Shown here in pieces: positions 14,510 through 22,636 of a DNA stretch of 22,660 nt (the stretch's first letter is position 1; every line of letters starts with the position of its first letter). The stretch is from an uncultured Prevotella sp. (GTDB lineage Bacteria; Bacteroidota; Bacteroidia; Bacteroidales; Bacteroidaceae): the NCBI GenBank assembly GCA_900540885.1, contig UQHJ01000040.1:1-22660 (forward strand), in the 5' to 3' direction. The position numbers and the translations under genes were made by a program. The notes below the pieces were generated by a model. That model did not search any database. It saw only the letters and a program-made list of their open reading frames with translations, and was not told where the DNA came from.

Positions 14510-15526
14510 ATGATAACAATTTTAGCCATAGAATCAAGTTGCGATGACACCTCAGCGGCCGTACTACGCGATGGCTACCTGCTGAGCAACGTAACAGCGA
14601 GCCAAGCAGTACACAAAGCTTATGGTGGCGTTGTTCCTGAATTAGCCTCTCGAGCACACCAACAGAATATCGTGCCCGTTGTAGACCAAGCACTAAAACA
14701 AGCTGGCGTAAAGAAGGAAGAACTTTCAGCCATTGCCGTAACTTTAGGCCCTGGACTTATGGGTTCACTCCTCGTTGGTGTATCATTCGCAAAGGGGTTA
14801 GCCACTTCCTTAGGCATACCCCTAATCGAAGCAAACCATTTGCAAGGACATATTTTAGCCCATTTCATACAAACGCACGACGATGAGCACACTACCCCAC
14901 CCTACCCATTCTTGTGCTTATTGGTGAGCGGTGGTAACTCTCAAATTGTTAAAGTGAACGCTTACAACAAGCTTGAGATTTTAGGACAGACCATTGACGA
15001 TGCCGCTGGCGAGGCAATGGACAAATGTTCGAAGGTAATGGGATTTGGCTATCCTGGTGGCCCTATAATTGATAAGTTGGCTCGCAAGGGAAATCCTAAA
15101 GCATATAGCTTCGCCAAGCCCAACATCGCAGGGCTGAACTACAGCTTTTCTGGTTTAAAGACCTCTTTCCTTTACTTTTTGCGCGACCAATTAAAAAATG
15201 ACGCTGACTTCATTGAACACCACAAAGAGGATTTAGCAGCATCGCTTGAGCAGACAATTGTTGACATTCTGATGAAGAAGCTCGACTTAGCGGTCAAACA
15301 AACCGGCATCACGCACGTTGCACTTTCGGGCGGAGTATCAGCTAACACGGGACTGCGCAATGCCTTTAAACAACGCGCCGAAAAGAAAGGTTGGGACATC
15401 TACATTCCACGCTTCTCTTACACCACCGACAATGCGGCAATGATTGCAATCACGGGCTACTTTAAGTACATTGACAAGGACTTCTGCCCCATTGACAAGC
15501 CGGCTTATTCTCGAACTATCCTTTAA
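14510..15526 (+). CDS. tsaD: tRNA N6-adenosine threonylcarbamoyltransferase
   Basis: A protein of 338 residues, the catalytic subunit that transfers threonylcarbamoyl to A37 of ANN-decoding tRNAs together with TsaB and TsaE. Visible features are the ASKHA fold start LAIESSCDDTSAAV (5-18), metal ligands H110 and H114 in NHLQGHI, the LVSGGNSQ phosphate loop (138-145), SGGVSANTGLR (273-283) and D307 in TTDNAAM. Length and ends are typical. It lies in the middle of the map-tsaD-cinA operon. The two tRNA-Thr genes in this window encode substrates of the same modification, though they are unlinked. Confidence 0.97.
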   Translation: MITILAIESSCDDTSAAVLRDGYLLSNVTASQAVHKAYGGVVPELASRAHQQNIVPVVDQALKQAGVKKEELSAIAVTLGPGLMGSLLVGVSFAKGLATSLGIPLIEANHLQGHILAHFIQTHDDEHTTPPYPFLCLLVSGGNSQIVKVNAYNKLEILGQTIDDAAGEAMDKCSKVMGFGYPGGPIIDKLARKGNPKAYSFAKPNIAGLNYSFSGLKTSFLYFLRDQLKNDADFIEHHKEDLAASLEQTIVDILMKKLDLAVKQTGITHVALSGGVSANTGLRNAFKQRAEKKGWDIYIPRFSYTTDNAAMIAITGYFKYIDKDFCPIDKPAYSRTIL

Positions 15527-15593
15527 ACATAACGTAATAATGGCGAGAGGTGCTACCCCACCACACGTCATCACAATAACAACATATCAAACA

Positions 15594-16130
15594 ATGGATT
15601 TAGACCTCAAACTCGTAAGCAAAGAAATCAACGAAATCATGTGGCGCGAGTGCAAAACGCTTTCTACAGCAGAGAGCTGCACCGCAGGCCGAATTGCGAG
15701 CGTCATTACAGCTGTACCCGGCAGTTCTAACTATTATAAAGGCGGACTCGTATGCTATGCCGACGAGGTAAAAGAAAACTTACTCAACGTTGACGCACAA
15801 GTAATTGAAGAGCAAACCCCCGTTTGCGAAGAAGTAGTGCGCCAAATGGTTATTGGAGCTAACAAACTTTTCAACACCGACTATGCAGTAGCCATTAGCG
15901 GATACGCTGGTCCTGGCGGCCCTGACGGTGGCAAGGCAGGCGTTATCGTTGGCACAATATGGATAGCAGTTGGAAACGCTGACAATATCGTAACTCGCAT
16001 GATCGAAGAGGACAACGGACGTGATAAAAACCTCGCCTCTGCTACTAGCACCGCCATGCACATGTTGCTTGACTACATTAAAGGCAACGAAAGCAACGCA
16101 GAAGAAGCTACTGAAGAAGCAGCACAATAA
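15594..16130 (+). CDS. cinA: CinA C-terminal domain protein (nicotinamide-nucleotide amidohydrolase)
   Basis: A standalone CinA C-terminal (PncC-type) domain of 178 residues. The family deamidates nicotinamide mononucleotide to nicotinate mononucleotide in NAD recycling. Visible motifs are TAESCTAGRIASVITAVPGS (the catalytic serine region), NYYKGGLVCYADEVKENLL, and AISGYAGPGG with VGTIWIAV. The molybdopterin-binding N-terminal half of full-length CinA is absent, as in many bacteria. The C-terminus is an acidic A/E-rich tail. The ATG at 15594 is preferred because the domain starts only about 10 residues later; an in-frame ATG at 15540 would add 18 poorly protein-like residues. It is the last gene before a terminator and lies 67 bases after tsaD. 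Confidence 0.92.
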   Translation: MDLDLKLVSKEINEIMWRECKTLSTAESCTAGRIASVITAVPGSSNYYKGGLVCYADEVKENLLNVDAQVIEEQTPVCEEVVRQMVIGANKLFNTDYAVAISGYAGPGGPDGGKAGVIVGTIWIAVGNADNIVTRMIEEDNGRDKNLASATSTAMHMLLDYIKGNESNAEEATEEAAQ

Positions 16131-16172
16131 AACGCGAATTTACTACCCTCTTTAAAGCGCAAAATACTTTAG

Positions 16173-16229
16173 AATAAGGCTATACATGCAACAGAAAACA
16201 ACATAAAATGCATGTATAGCCTTATTTTT
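16173..16229 (+). terminator. Terminator after cinA
   Basis: A perfect 18-bp stem (AATAAGGCTATACATGCA, 16173-16190, with 16209-16226) with an 18-base loop, ending in ATTTTTG. It closes the map-tsaD-cinA operon. Confidence 0.88.
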
Positions 16230-16261
16230 GAAGCAACAAAATCAAAAAACTTAATGAAAAC

Positions 16262-16292
16262 TTTGTTGTAAATCAAAAAGTTAGTACTTTTG
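16262..16292 (+). promoter_or_regulatory. rpmB operon promoter
   Basis: TTTG (16262-16265), 19 bases, TACTTTTG (16285-16292): both boxes perfect. It drives the ribosomal protein operon. Confidence 0.83.
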
Positions 16293-16297
16293 CAACT

Positions 16298-16455
16298 CGA
16301 AAAGTGGGACGCATGTCTATTCAACGTAGGTCAATCTAAGGAAAACCACCCCAAGATTACGCAACAACAAACCCCTGAAACCCTACACGCATAGAGAATA
16401 AATGCTAAACAGACCACTACTCTAATTACAACAATAAAGAAACAAAGCGAAAGCA
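16298..16455 (+). promoter_or_regulatory. Long 5' leader of the rpmB operon
   Basis: About 155 bases of untranslated leader precede rpmB, longer than the other leaders in this window. It contains two tiny open frames: 16313-16339 (8 codons, MSIQRRSI) and 16402-16425 (7 codons, MLNRPLL). Only weak GTGG/CCAC pairing is seen and no known riboswitch or ribosomal leader motif is recognised. Feedback control by a ribosomal protein is possible, but the sequence does not show it. Confidence 0.4.
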
Positions 16456-16716
16456 ATGTCTAAGATTTGTCAAATTACAGGAAAAAAGGCCATGATTGGC
16501 AACAACGTTTCTCACTCGAAGCGTCGCACTAAGCGCTCGTTTGACGTAAACTTGTTTACTAAGAAGTTCTACTATGTTGAACAGGATTGTTGGATTAGCT
16601 TGCGCATTAGCGCTGCTGGTTTGCGCCTTATCAACAAGGTCGGCTTGGATGCCGCGCTCACTAACGCTGTAGCCAAGGGATATTGCGATTGGAAAAATAT
16701 TAAAGTAATCGGCTAA
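16456..16716 (+). CDS. rpmB: 50S ribosomal protein L28
   Basis: A small basic protein of 86 residues of the large ribosomal subunit. MSKICQITGKKAMIGNNVSH is the classic L28 start, followed by the SKRRTKRSFDVNL segment and the RISAAGLRLINKVGLD region. Bacterial L28 has about 75-90 residues, so it is complete. It is the first gene of rpmB-rpmG-DUF4295, with 15 bases to rpmG, the usual order in this phylum. Confidence 0.97.
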   Translation: MSKICQITGKKAMIGNNVSHSKRRTKRSFDVNLFTKKFYYVEQDCWISLRISAAGLRLINKVGLDAALTNAVAKGYCDWKNIKVIG

Positions 16717-16731
16717 AAACTGTAGAATATA

Positions 16732-16923
16732 ATGGCTGGAAAAAAAGCTAAAGGCAACCGCGTTCAGGTTATCCTAGAATGCACTGAAATGAAGGAAAGC
16801 GGACTCCCCGGAACTTCACGTTACATCACTACGAAGAATCGTAAGAACACTCCCGAACGTTTGGAGTTGAAGAAGTACAACCCCATTCTTCGCAGAATGA
16901 CCATCCACAAAGAAATCAAATAA
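16732..16923 (+). CDS. rpmG: 50S ribosomal protein L33
   Basis: A protein of 63 residues of the large ribosomal subunit near the E site. Recognised by RVQVILECTEMKESG, SRYITTKNRKNTPERLELKK and the basic NPILRRMTIHKEIK end. The paired CxxC zinc motifs are absent (one Cys only), so this is the zinc-independent form. It lies 16 bases before the DUF4295 gene, which shares the transcript. Confidence 0.97.
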   Translation: MAGKKAKGNRVQVILECTEMKESGLPGTSRYITTKNRKNTPERLELKKYNPILRRMTIHKEIK

Positions 16924-16939
16924 AACCACACAGTAAACC

Positions 16940-17098
16940 ATGGCAAAGAAAACAGTCGCTACGCTCCAAGAAGGTAAAACCGATGGACGTTCATACACCA
17001 AGGTAATCAAGATGGTAAAGAGCCCCAAGACTGGTGCTTATATCTTTGACGAACAGATGGTTCCTAACGAGGCCGTTAAGGACTTCTTCAAGAACTAA
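16940..17098 (+). CDS. DUF4295 small ribosome-linked protein
   Basis: A 52-residue basic protein starting MAKKTVATLQEGKTDGRSYT and ending VPNEAVKDFFKN. It matches the DUF4295 family found only in Bacteroidota, always beside rpmB and rpmG. From memory, a phylum-specific large-subunit protein named bL38 was seen in a Flavobacterium ribosome structure, and this family is the likely candidate; that link is not certain. The operon position, size, Lys content and absence of a signal or membrane segment all fit a ribosomal protein. It is short enough to be missed by automatic gene callers. A terminator follows. Confidence 0.88.
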   Translation: MAKKTVATLQEGKTDGRSYTKVIKMVKSPKTGAYIFDEQMVPNEAVKDFFKN

Positions 17099-17166
17099 TT
17101 CGTTCATCACCATCACACGAAAAAGCATTACGATTCTAACACAAATAGAATTCCATGCGATATAAA

Positions 17167-17205
17167 AAGGCATTATGCAGTTTCAGCATAATGCCTTATT
17201 TATTT
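17167..17205 (+). terminator. Terminator of the rpmB operon
   Basis: A perfect 12-bp stem (AAGGCATTATGC, 17167-17178, with 17186-17197) and a 7-base loop, followed by ATTTATTTT. It lies about 70 bases after the DUF4295 stop. Confidence 0.85.
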
Positions 17206-17262
17206 TCCAGAATGAAACGTATATAACGGAAACGTTATCTATGACGCGTCCATTGCAAGAAA

Positions 17263-17301
17263 AAGGAGCAACATCTCACTAACAAAGAGATGTTGCTCCT
17301 T
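17263..17301 (-). terminator. Terminator of nagB, probably bidirectional
   Basis: A perfect 15-bp stem (AAGGAGCAACATCTC, 17263-17277, with 17287-17301) and a 9-base loop. On the minus strand it is followed by TTTTTC; on the plus strand by TCTATTTTT. It separates the convergent rpmB operon and nagB. Confidence 0.87.
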
Positions 17302-17335
17302 CTATTTTTAAGAGAGAATATACCTTGTTGGATAA

Positions 17336-18127
17336 TTAAAGGTTGTTCTTTTCAATATCCTTAAAGTACTTATATGTGCCATGAGTAATGCTTTCGCAAG
17401 CCGCCTCGTCACATACAATAATGCCGTGTTCGTGCATCTGAAGTACAGAGATAGTCCACATCTGAGTAACTGGGCCCTCTACTGCTGCCTGCAAAGCACG
17501 AGCCTTATTGTGACCATTGCAAAGGATCAACACTTCCTTGGCAGACATTACAGTACCAACACCTACGGTAAGTGCTGTTGCAGGAACGCCCTCGGGGTCG
17601 CCACCGAAGAAGCGAGAATTAGCAATACGAGTGTCAGTAGTCAAAGTCTTTTGACGTGTGCGGCTTGTAAGAGAGCTACCTGGTTCGTTGAAAGCGATGT
17701 GACCATCAGGACCGATACCGCCAATGAACAAGTCGATACCGCCAGCGTCCTTAATCATCTGTTCGTAGTGAGCACACTCTGCTGCCAAATCTTCTGCATT
17801 ACCATTCAAAATATGAATGTTCTCTTTGGGGCAGTCAATATGGTTGAACAAATTAGTAGCCATAAATGAGTGATAGCTCTCGGGGTGAGACTCAGGAAGG
17901 CCTACATATTCGTCCATGTTGAAAGTAAGCACGTGCTTAAAGCTTACACGTCCCTCCTTATTAGCCTTAACTAAGGCTTTATACATACCGATAGGAGAAG
18001 AACCGGTAGGAAGACCCAATACGAAAGGTTTCTCTGCTGTAGGATTTGCAGCATTAATCTTGTTGATAACGTACTCTGCAGCCCAATTTGACAACTTTTC
18101 GTAATCAGGTTCAATGATAACTCTCAT
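17336..18127 (-). CDS. nagB: Glucosamine-6-phosphate deaminase
   Basis: A cytoplasmic enzyme of 263 residues that converts glucosamine 6-phosphate to fructose 6-phosphate and ammonia, joining amino-sugar use to glycolysis. Visible motifs are GLPTGSSPIGMY (38-49), FNMDEYVGL with D72, GGIGPDGHIAFNEPGSS (136-152) with D141, H143 and E148, and the TVGVGTVMSAKEV region. These positions match the well-studied E. coli enzyme, so it should be active. Allosteric behaviour cannot be judged. It is a single gene, divergent from dnaE, with a leader of about 75 bases and its own terminator. No nagA or transporter gene is nearby. Confidence 0.97.
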   Translation of the reverse strand: MRVIIEPDYEKLSNWAAEYVINKINAANPTAEKPFVLGLPTGSSPIGMYKALVKANKEGRVSFKHVLTFNMDEYVGLPESHPESYHSFMATNLFNHIDCPKENIHILNGNAEDLAAECAHYEQMIKDAGGIDLFIGGIGPDGHIAFNEPGSSLTSRTRQKTLTTDTRIANSRFFGGDPEGVPATALTVGVGTVMSAKEVLILCNGHNKARALQAAVEGPVTQMWTISVLQMHEHGIIVCDEAACESITHGTYKYFKDIEKNNL

Positions 18128-18203
18128 GATTTTGATTTATTATAAATGGTTGTTTTAATACCGTTTAGCGACGACTCATTTACGTGTCGTCTTCACTTAC
18201 TCG

Positions 18204-18235
18204 CAAAAGTAAAAAAACTTTACGTACTTAGCAAG
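18204..18235 (-). promoter_or_regulatory. Probable nagB promoter
   Basis: On the minus strand TACTTTTG (18211-18204) is a perfect -7 box; CTTG (18235-18232), 20 bases upstream, is a 3-of-4 match to the -33 box. The transcribed leader contains the inverted repeat GACGAC/GTCGTC (18170-18175 and 18186-18191). Confidence 0.6.
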
Positions 18236-18306
18236 GCTTTTATCCTTTTCTTTTGACACGTGTACAAAATTAGGTCTCAAAACATTCTACAACCAAACGT
18301 TTTTTG

Positions 18307-18314
18307 TAGCTTTG
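18307..18314 (+). promoter_or_regulatory. -7 box for dnaE
   Basis: TAGCTTTG matches TAnnTTTG and lies 31 bases before the dnaE ATG. No TTTG is found 19-21 bases upstream, so the promoter is probably weaker or assisted. Confidence 0.55.
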
Positions 18315-18345
18315 CCAAACAATCTATACTGTTTACAGAATCGAT

Positions 18346-21300
18346 ATGCAAGACTTCGTTCACTTACACGTACATACTCAATATTCTATTCTTGATGGGC
18401 AAGCAGCCATTCCTAAGTTAGTAGACAAAGCTATTAAGGACGGCATGCGCGGCATGGCTATTACCGACCATGGCAACATGATGGGCATTAAAGAATTTTT
18501 TAACTACACCAACAAGGTAACGGGTAAAGCCAAAGGTATCGTTAAAGACACAGAGGCCAAATTAGCTTCTTTACAAGACGGCACCTACGCTCCGAAGTTT
18601 GATAAAGAGGGGAAAAACCCCGATGAAGGGAAGACCAAGGAACAATTGATTAGTGAATGCGAAGCAACACTAAAGAAGCAGCGCCCCATTGCCAACTTCA
18701 AGCCCATCTTCGGTTGTGAGATGTACGTTGCTCGACGTGGCGACAAGTCGTTAAAACAAGATCGAACCGACCAGTCTGGTTGGCACTTAATCGTACTTGC
18801 TAAAAATGAGCATGGCTATCACAACCTTATAAAATTAGTATCGCGTGCATGGGTTGACGGATTTTATATGCGTCCGCGCACCGACCATAAGGATTTAGAG
18901 GCCTTTCATGAAGACCTCATTGTATGCTCGGCTTGCTTAGGTGGTGAAATTCCACAAAAGATTTTGCAAGGCCGCATTGAAGAGGCTGAAGAGACAGCTA
19001 AATGGTTTAAGAGCATTTTTGGCGACGACTACTACATTGAACTCATGCGCCATGAAGTGAAAGACCCTTCTGTTCGTGCCAATCGTGAGACGTATTCCCT
19101 ACAAGTTGAAGTAAACAAAGAATTATTACGCATCGCCCAAAAGTATGATATTAAGTGCGTTTGTACGAACGATAGCCACTTTGTAGACGAAGAGAACGCC
19201 GAAGCTCACGACCGTCTTATTTGTTTAGCAACGGGTAAAGACCTTGACGACCCCAAGCGCATGCTTTATACCAAACAAGAATGGTTTAAAACGCGTGCCG
19301 AAATGAACGAAGTGTTTGCCGACCTACCTGAGGCACTAGCCAACACTTGTGAAGTGTGTGATAAAGTTGAGACTTACTCTATTGACCACGCACCTATCAT
19401 GCCTAACTTTGCCATTCCCGAATCATTTGGCACGGAAGAGGAATACCGAAAGAAATACACCGAAGAAGACCTCTTCAATGAATTTACACGTGATGAGAAC
19501 GACAAAGTTGTCATGAGTGAGGAAGAAGGGCTAAAGAAAATCAAGAAACTTGGAGGCTACGACAAACTTTATCGTATCAAACTTGAGGCGGACTACCTCT
19601 CAAAGCTTGCATACGAAGGAGCTAAAAAGCGCTATGGCGACCCGTTAGACGACGAAACGGCTGAGCGCATCAACTTTGAATTGCACATTATGAAGACAAT
19701 GGGTTTCCCAGGCTACTTCTTAATTGTGCAAGACTATATCCGCGCAGCCCGCGAAGAGTTAGACGTCAGCGTTGGCCCTGGTCGTGGTTCGGCTGCAGGT
19801 AGTGCGGTAGCCTACTGTTTAGGTATCACCCAAATTGACCCTATTAAGTACGACCTCCTGTTTGAACGTTTTCTTAACCCCGACCGTATTTCATTGCCCG
19901 ATATCGATGTCGACTTCGATGACGATGGACGCGGACGCGTCTTAAATTGGGTAACACAGAAGTATGGTGCCGACAACGTTGCACACATCATTACCTATGG
20001 TACAATGGCCACGAAGTTGGCTATTAAGGATGTGGCACGTGTACAAAAGCTACCGCTCTCTATTTCTAACAACTTATGTAAGCTCATACCCGATAAGTTG
20101 CCTGAAGGCCCCGATGGTAAGGTGCCTAAAATGAACCTCAACAACGCCATTGCCGCCATCCCCGAACTGCGCGAAGCCGAGACGAGTTCCGATCCATTAC
20201 TTCGCGACACCATTCGCTACGCTAAAATGCTCGAGGGAAATGTGCGCAACACAGGTGTACACGCTTGTGGATTCATCATCTGTCGTGACAACATCTCTGA
20301 CTGGGTGCCCGTTTCTACCGCTAAGGATAAAGAGACGAACGAGGAGTTACACTGCACTCAATACGAAGGACGCGTTATTGAAGAGACGGGGCTTATTAAG
20401 ATGGACTTTTTGGGGCTTAAAACACTCTCTATCATTAAAGAGGCGCTCGAAAACATACGCATGTCATTAGGTATTGAGCTCAACATCGACGAGATCAGTA
20501 TTGAGGACCCCGCCACCTATCAGCTCTATTGCGATGGGCGAACGATTGGTACGTTCCAATTCGAGTCAACAGGTATGCAAAAGTACCTACGTGAATTGCA
20601 GCCCTCTACCTTTGAGGACCTCATCGCCATGAATGCCCTCTACCGTCCAGGACCTATGCAATACATTCCCTCGTTTATTGCACGTAAGCATGGCGACGAA
20701 CCTATCACTTACGACCTGCCTTGCATGGAGAAATACCTTAAAGACACGTATGGTATTACCGTCTACCAAGAACAGGTGATGCTCCTCTCTCGTGAGATTG
20801 CTAACTTTACACGTGGTGAGAGTGATGCCCTGCGTAAGGCCATGGGTAAGAAACTGATTGAGAAGTTGAACCACATGTACCCCAAATTTATCGATGGAGG
20901 AAAAGCCAACGGCTACGACCCCAAAGTACTCGAAAAGATTTGGAACGACTGGCGTGCTTTTGCATCGTATGCCTTCAACAAAAGCCACGCCACATGCTAC
21001 TCATGGGTGGCTTATCAGACGGCCTACCTCAAAGCAAACTACCCCTCGCAATACATGGCGGGTGTGATGAGCCGAAGCTTAGCTGACATCACGACCGTTG
21101 CTAAGCTAATGGACGAATGTAAGTCAATGGGCATTAGCACATTAGGTCCCGACATTAATGAGAGCTACTTAAAGTTTAGCGTCAATCATAGTGGCGACAT
21201 TCGCTTCGGCATGGGTGCTATTAAGGGCGTGGGCGAGGGTGCTGTTCAGCAGATACTTGCCGAACGCGAGAAGAATGGCCCCTACAAGTCTGTATACGAT

Positions 21301-22209
21301 CTCGTTGAGCGCGTTAACCTTTCAACGTGTAACAAAAAATCTATCGAAAGCCTAGCATTAGCAGGTGCGTTCGATAGTTTCGGTACGATTACACGCGAGC
21401 AATTTGTTACGCCTGGTAGCAATGGCGAAACCTTCCTTGACGCTCTGGTACGATATGGTAACCTTTACCAAACCGACCAGGCTGAAAATACATTCTCGCT
21501 TTTCGGTGCTACTGAAGCCATCGAGACCACCCAACCAGAACCGCCCAAAAACATTGAACGCTGGAGCGACCTCGAACGACTCAATAAGGAGCGAGACCTT
21601 ATAGGTATCTATATTTCAGGTCACCCGCTCGACTCATACCGCATCATCATTGAGAAAGTGTGCAACATGCACATGGACCAGTTGGAAGACATCACCCCAT
21701 TTGCCAATCAAGATGTCATGATAGGAGGCATTGTAACAGACCTTCGCATAGGGCAGACCAAGACGGGCAAACCCTATGGCATAGTAAAAATGGAGGACTA
21801 TAGCGGTGCTGGCGAATTGGCACTTTTTGGTGACGATTGGGCAAACTTCAGCGGATACTTCCAAATCGGCAATTCACTCTTTGTCACAGCAAGAGTGGAA
21901 GAAAGACAATGGAAGCAAAACACCTATGAGCTTAAAATAGGCCGAGTTGAGTTCTTAACCGACGTGAAAGACCAAAAGATAAAGTCTATAACTATCACGC
22001 TTCAAACCAACCTGCTCAACCGAAAGACGGCAAACGAACTATCATCACTCATAAAACAGAATGAAGGCCCTACCGACATTTTCTTCAACGTGATTGATGG
22101 TAAGAAGCAATCGCAAGTAATGCTACAATGCAACGACTATCGCGTATCAGTTGGTAGCGAACTCATCAACTACCTCAACGATAATAGCATTGAATATCAA
22201 ATTAATTGA
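18346..22209 (+). CDS. dnaE: DNA polymerase III subunit alpha
   Basis: The replicative polymerase of 1287 residues. The N-terminal PHP domain (about 1-290) keeps what look like all metal ligands: H8 and H10, D17, H42, E125, H147, C197, D276 and H278. This suggests a working exonuclease rather than the degenerate E. coli form. Residues about 60-118 are a charged insertion in that domain. The polymerase core has GPGRGSAAGS (478-487), catalytic D519 and D521 (PDIDVDF) and D687 (KMDFLGL). Further on are FQFESTGMQKYL, YQEQVM (tau/clamp-loader region), helix-hairpin-helix segments, a C-terminal OB fold (about 1100-1190), and a tail ending IEYQIN. Family length is about 1150-1290, so it is complete. 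It is a single gene, divergent from nagB, with a terminator directly after. Confidence 0.98.
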   Translation: MQDFVHLHVHTQYSILDGQAAIPKLVDKAIKDGMRGMAITDHGNMMGIKEFFNYTNKVTGKAKGIVKDTEAKLASLQDGTYAPKFDKEGKNPDEGKTKEQLISECEATLKKQRPIANFKPIFGCEMYVARRGDKSLKQDRTDQSGWHLIVLAKNEHGYHNLIKLVSRAWVDGFYMRPRTDHKDLEAFHEDLIVCSACLGGEIPQKILQGRIEEAEETAKWFKSIFGDDYYIELMRHEVKDPSVRANRETYSLQVEVNKELLRIAQKYDIKCVCTNDSHFVDEENAEAHDRLICLATGKDLDDPKRMLYTKQEWFKTRAEMNEVFADLPEALANTCEVCDKVETYSIDHAPIMPNFAIPESFGTEEEYRKKYTEEDLFNEFTRDENDKVVMSEEEGLKKIKKLGGYDKLYRIKLEADYLSKLAYEGAKKRYGDPLDDETAERINFELHIMKTMGFPGYFLIVQDYIRAAREELDVSVGPGRGSAAGSAVAYCLGITQIDPIKYDLLFERFLNPDRISLPDIDVDFDDDGRGRVLNWVTQKYGADNVAHIITYGTMATKLAIKDVARVQKLPLSISNNLCKLIPDKLPEGPDGKVPKMNLNNAIAAIPELREAETSSDPLLRDTIRYAKMLEGNVRNTGVHACGFIICRDNISDWVPVSTAKDKETNEELHCTQYEGRVIEETGLIKMDFLGLKTLSIIKEALENIRMSLGIELNIDEISIEDPATYQLYCDGRTIGTFQFESTGMQKYLRELQPSTFEDLIAMNALYRPGPMQYIPSFIARKHGDEPITYDLPCMEKYLKDTYGITVYQEQVMLLSREIANFTRGESDALRKAMGKKLIEKLNHMYPKFIDGGKANGYDPKVLEKIWNDWRAFASYAFNKSHATCYSWVAYQTAYLKANYPSQYMAGVMSRSLADITTVAKLMDECKSMGISTLGPDINESYLKFSVNHSGDIRFGMGAIKGVGEGAVQQILAEREKNGPYKSVYDLVERVNLSTCNKKSIESLALAGAFDSFGTITREQFVTPGSNGETFLDALVRYGNLYQTDQAENTFSLFGATEAIETTQPEPPKNIERWSDLERLNKERDLIGIYISGHPLDSYRIIIEKVCNMHMDQLEDITPFANQDVMIGGIVTDLRIGQTKTGKPYGIVKMEDYSGAGELALFGDDWANFSGYFQIGNSLFVTARVEERQWKQNTYELKIGRVEFLTDVKDQKIKSITITLQTNLLNRKTANELSSLIKQNEGPTDIFFNVIDGKKQSQVMLQCNDYRVSVGSELINYLNDNSIEYQIN

Positions 22210-22233
22210 TACACTTTGATAAACTAAAAATAT

Positions 22234-22287
22234 AAGTCTCTCTTCTAACTTATCGCTTGTAGATAAGCCAGAAGAGAGACTTTACTT
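22234..22287 (+). terminator. Terminator after dnaE
   Basis: AAGTCTCTCTTCT (22234-22246) pairs perfectly with AGAAGAGAGACTT (22270-22282), with an inner CTTATC/GATAAG stem and a 7-base loop, followed by TACTT. It starts 25 bases after the dnaE stop. Confidence 0.8.
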
Positions 22288-22524
22288 TGATAGACCATAA
22301 ATAACTCAAATTTCGGATTTAGAGTTTGAGGCTGAGTTTATCGCATAAAAAAAGCTTTGATTTCCGTATATCATGGAAAATGAGCAACTTAGATGTGATA
22401 AAAAAACAATACTCAAAACTCAAAGCCATGAGCAAAATTACAAAATTCCATCAGAGACTCGCAACTTTTTAACTGCAATTTATCTCACATAATATCCATA
22501 CATTTTCAGAACTTCTGATTTATC

Positions 22525-22627
22525 TTTCATGTTTCATTTTTTGTTATAAAGTAATTGAATATCAGCCATTTCGGAAAATGAAACATACGACTTTAATGTT
22601 TCATTTTTAGTTTCATGTTTCATTTTT
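22525..22627. repeat. Cluster of TGTTTCATTTT repeats in a gene-free AT-rich region
   Basis: TTTCATGTTTCATTTTT occurs at 22525-22541 and 22611-22627. Between them AAAATGAAACAT (22575-22586) and ATGTTTCATTTT (22596-22607) form a perfect 12-base inverted repeat around 9 bases. That makes four copies of the TGTTTCATTTT core, one of them inverted. Such clusters occur at operators, integrase arm sites and element ends; which applies cannot be told because the window ends. No convincing gene lies in 22288-22660. Confidence 0.7.
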
Positions 22628-22636
22628 CAAAACACT

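Noticed and set aside
15780..16127. Antisense frame of 115 codons over cinA
   Set aside because: It lies fully inside a well-supported gene and shows no recognisable motif.
22373..22492. 39-codon ATG frame after dnaE
   Set aside because: Short, AT-rich and lysine/threonine-heavy with no promoter box, no family resemblance and no neighbour context. Probably chance.
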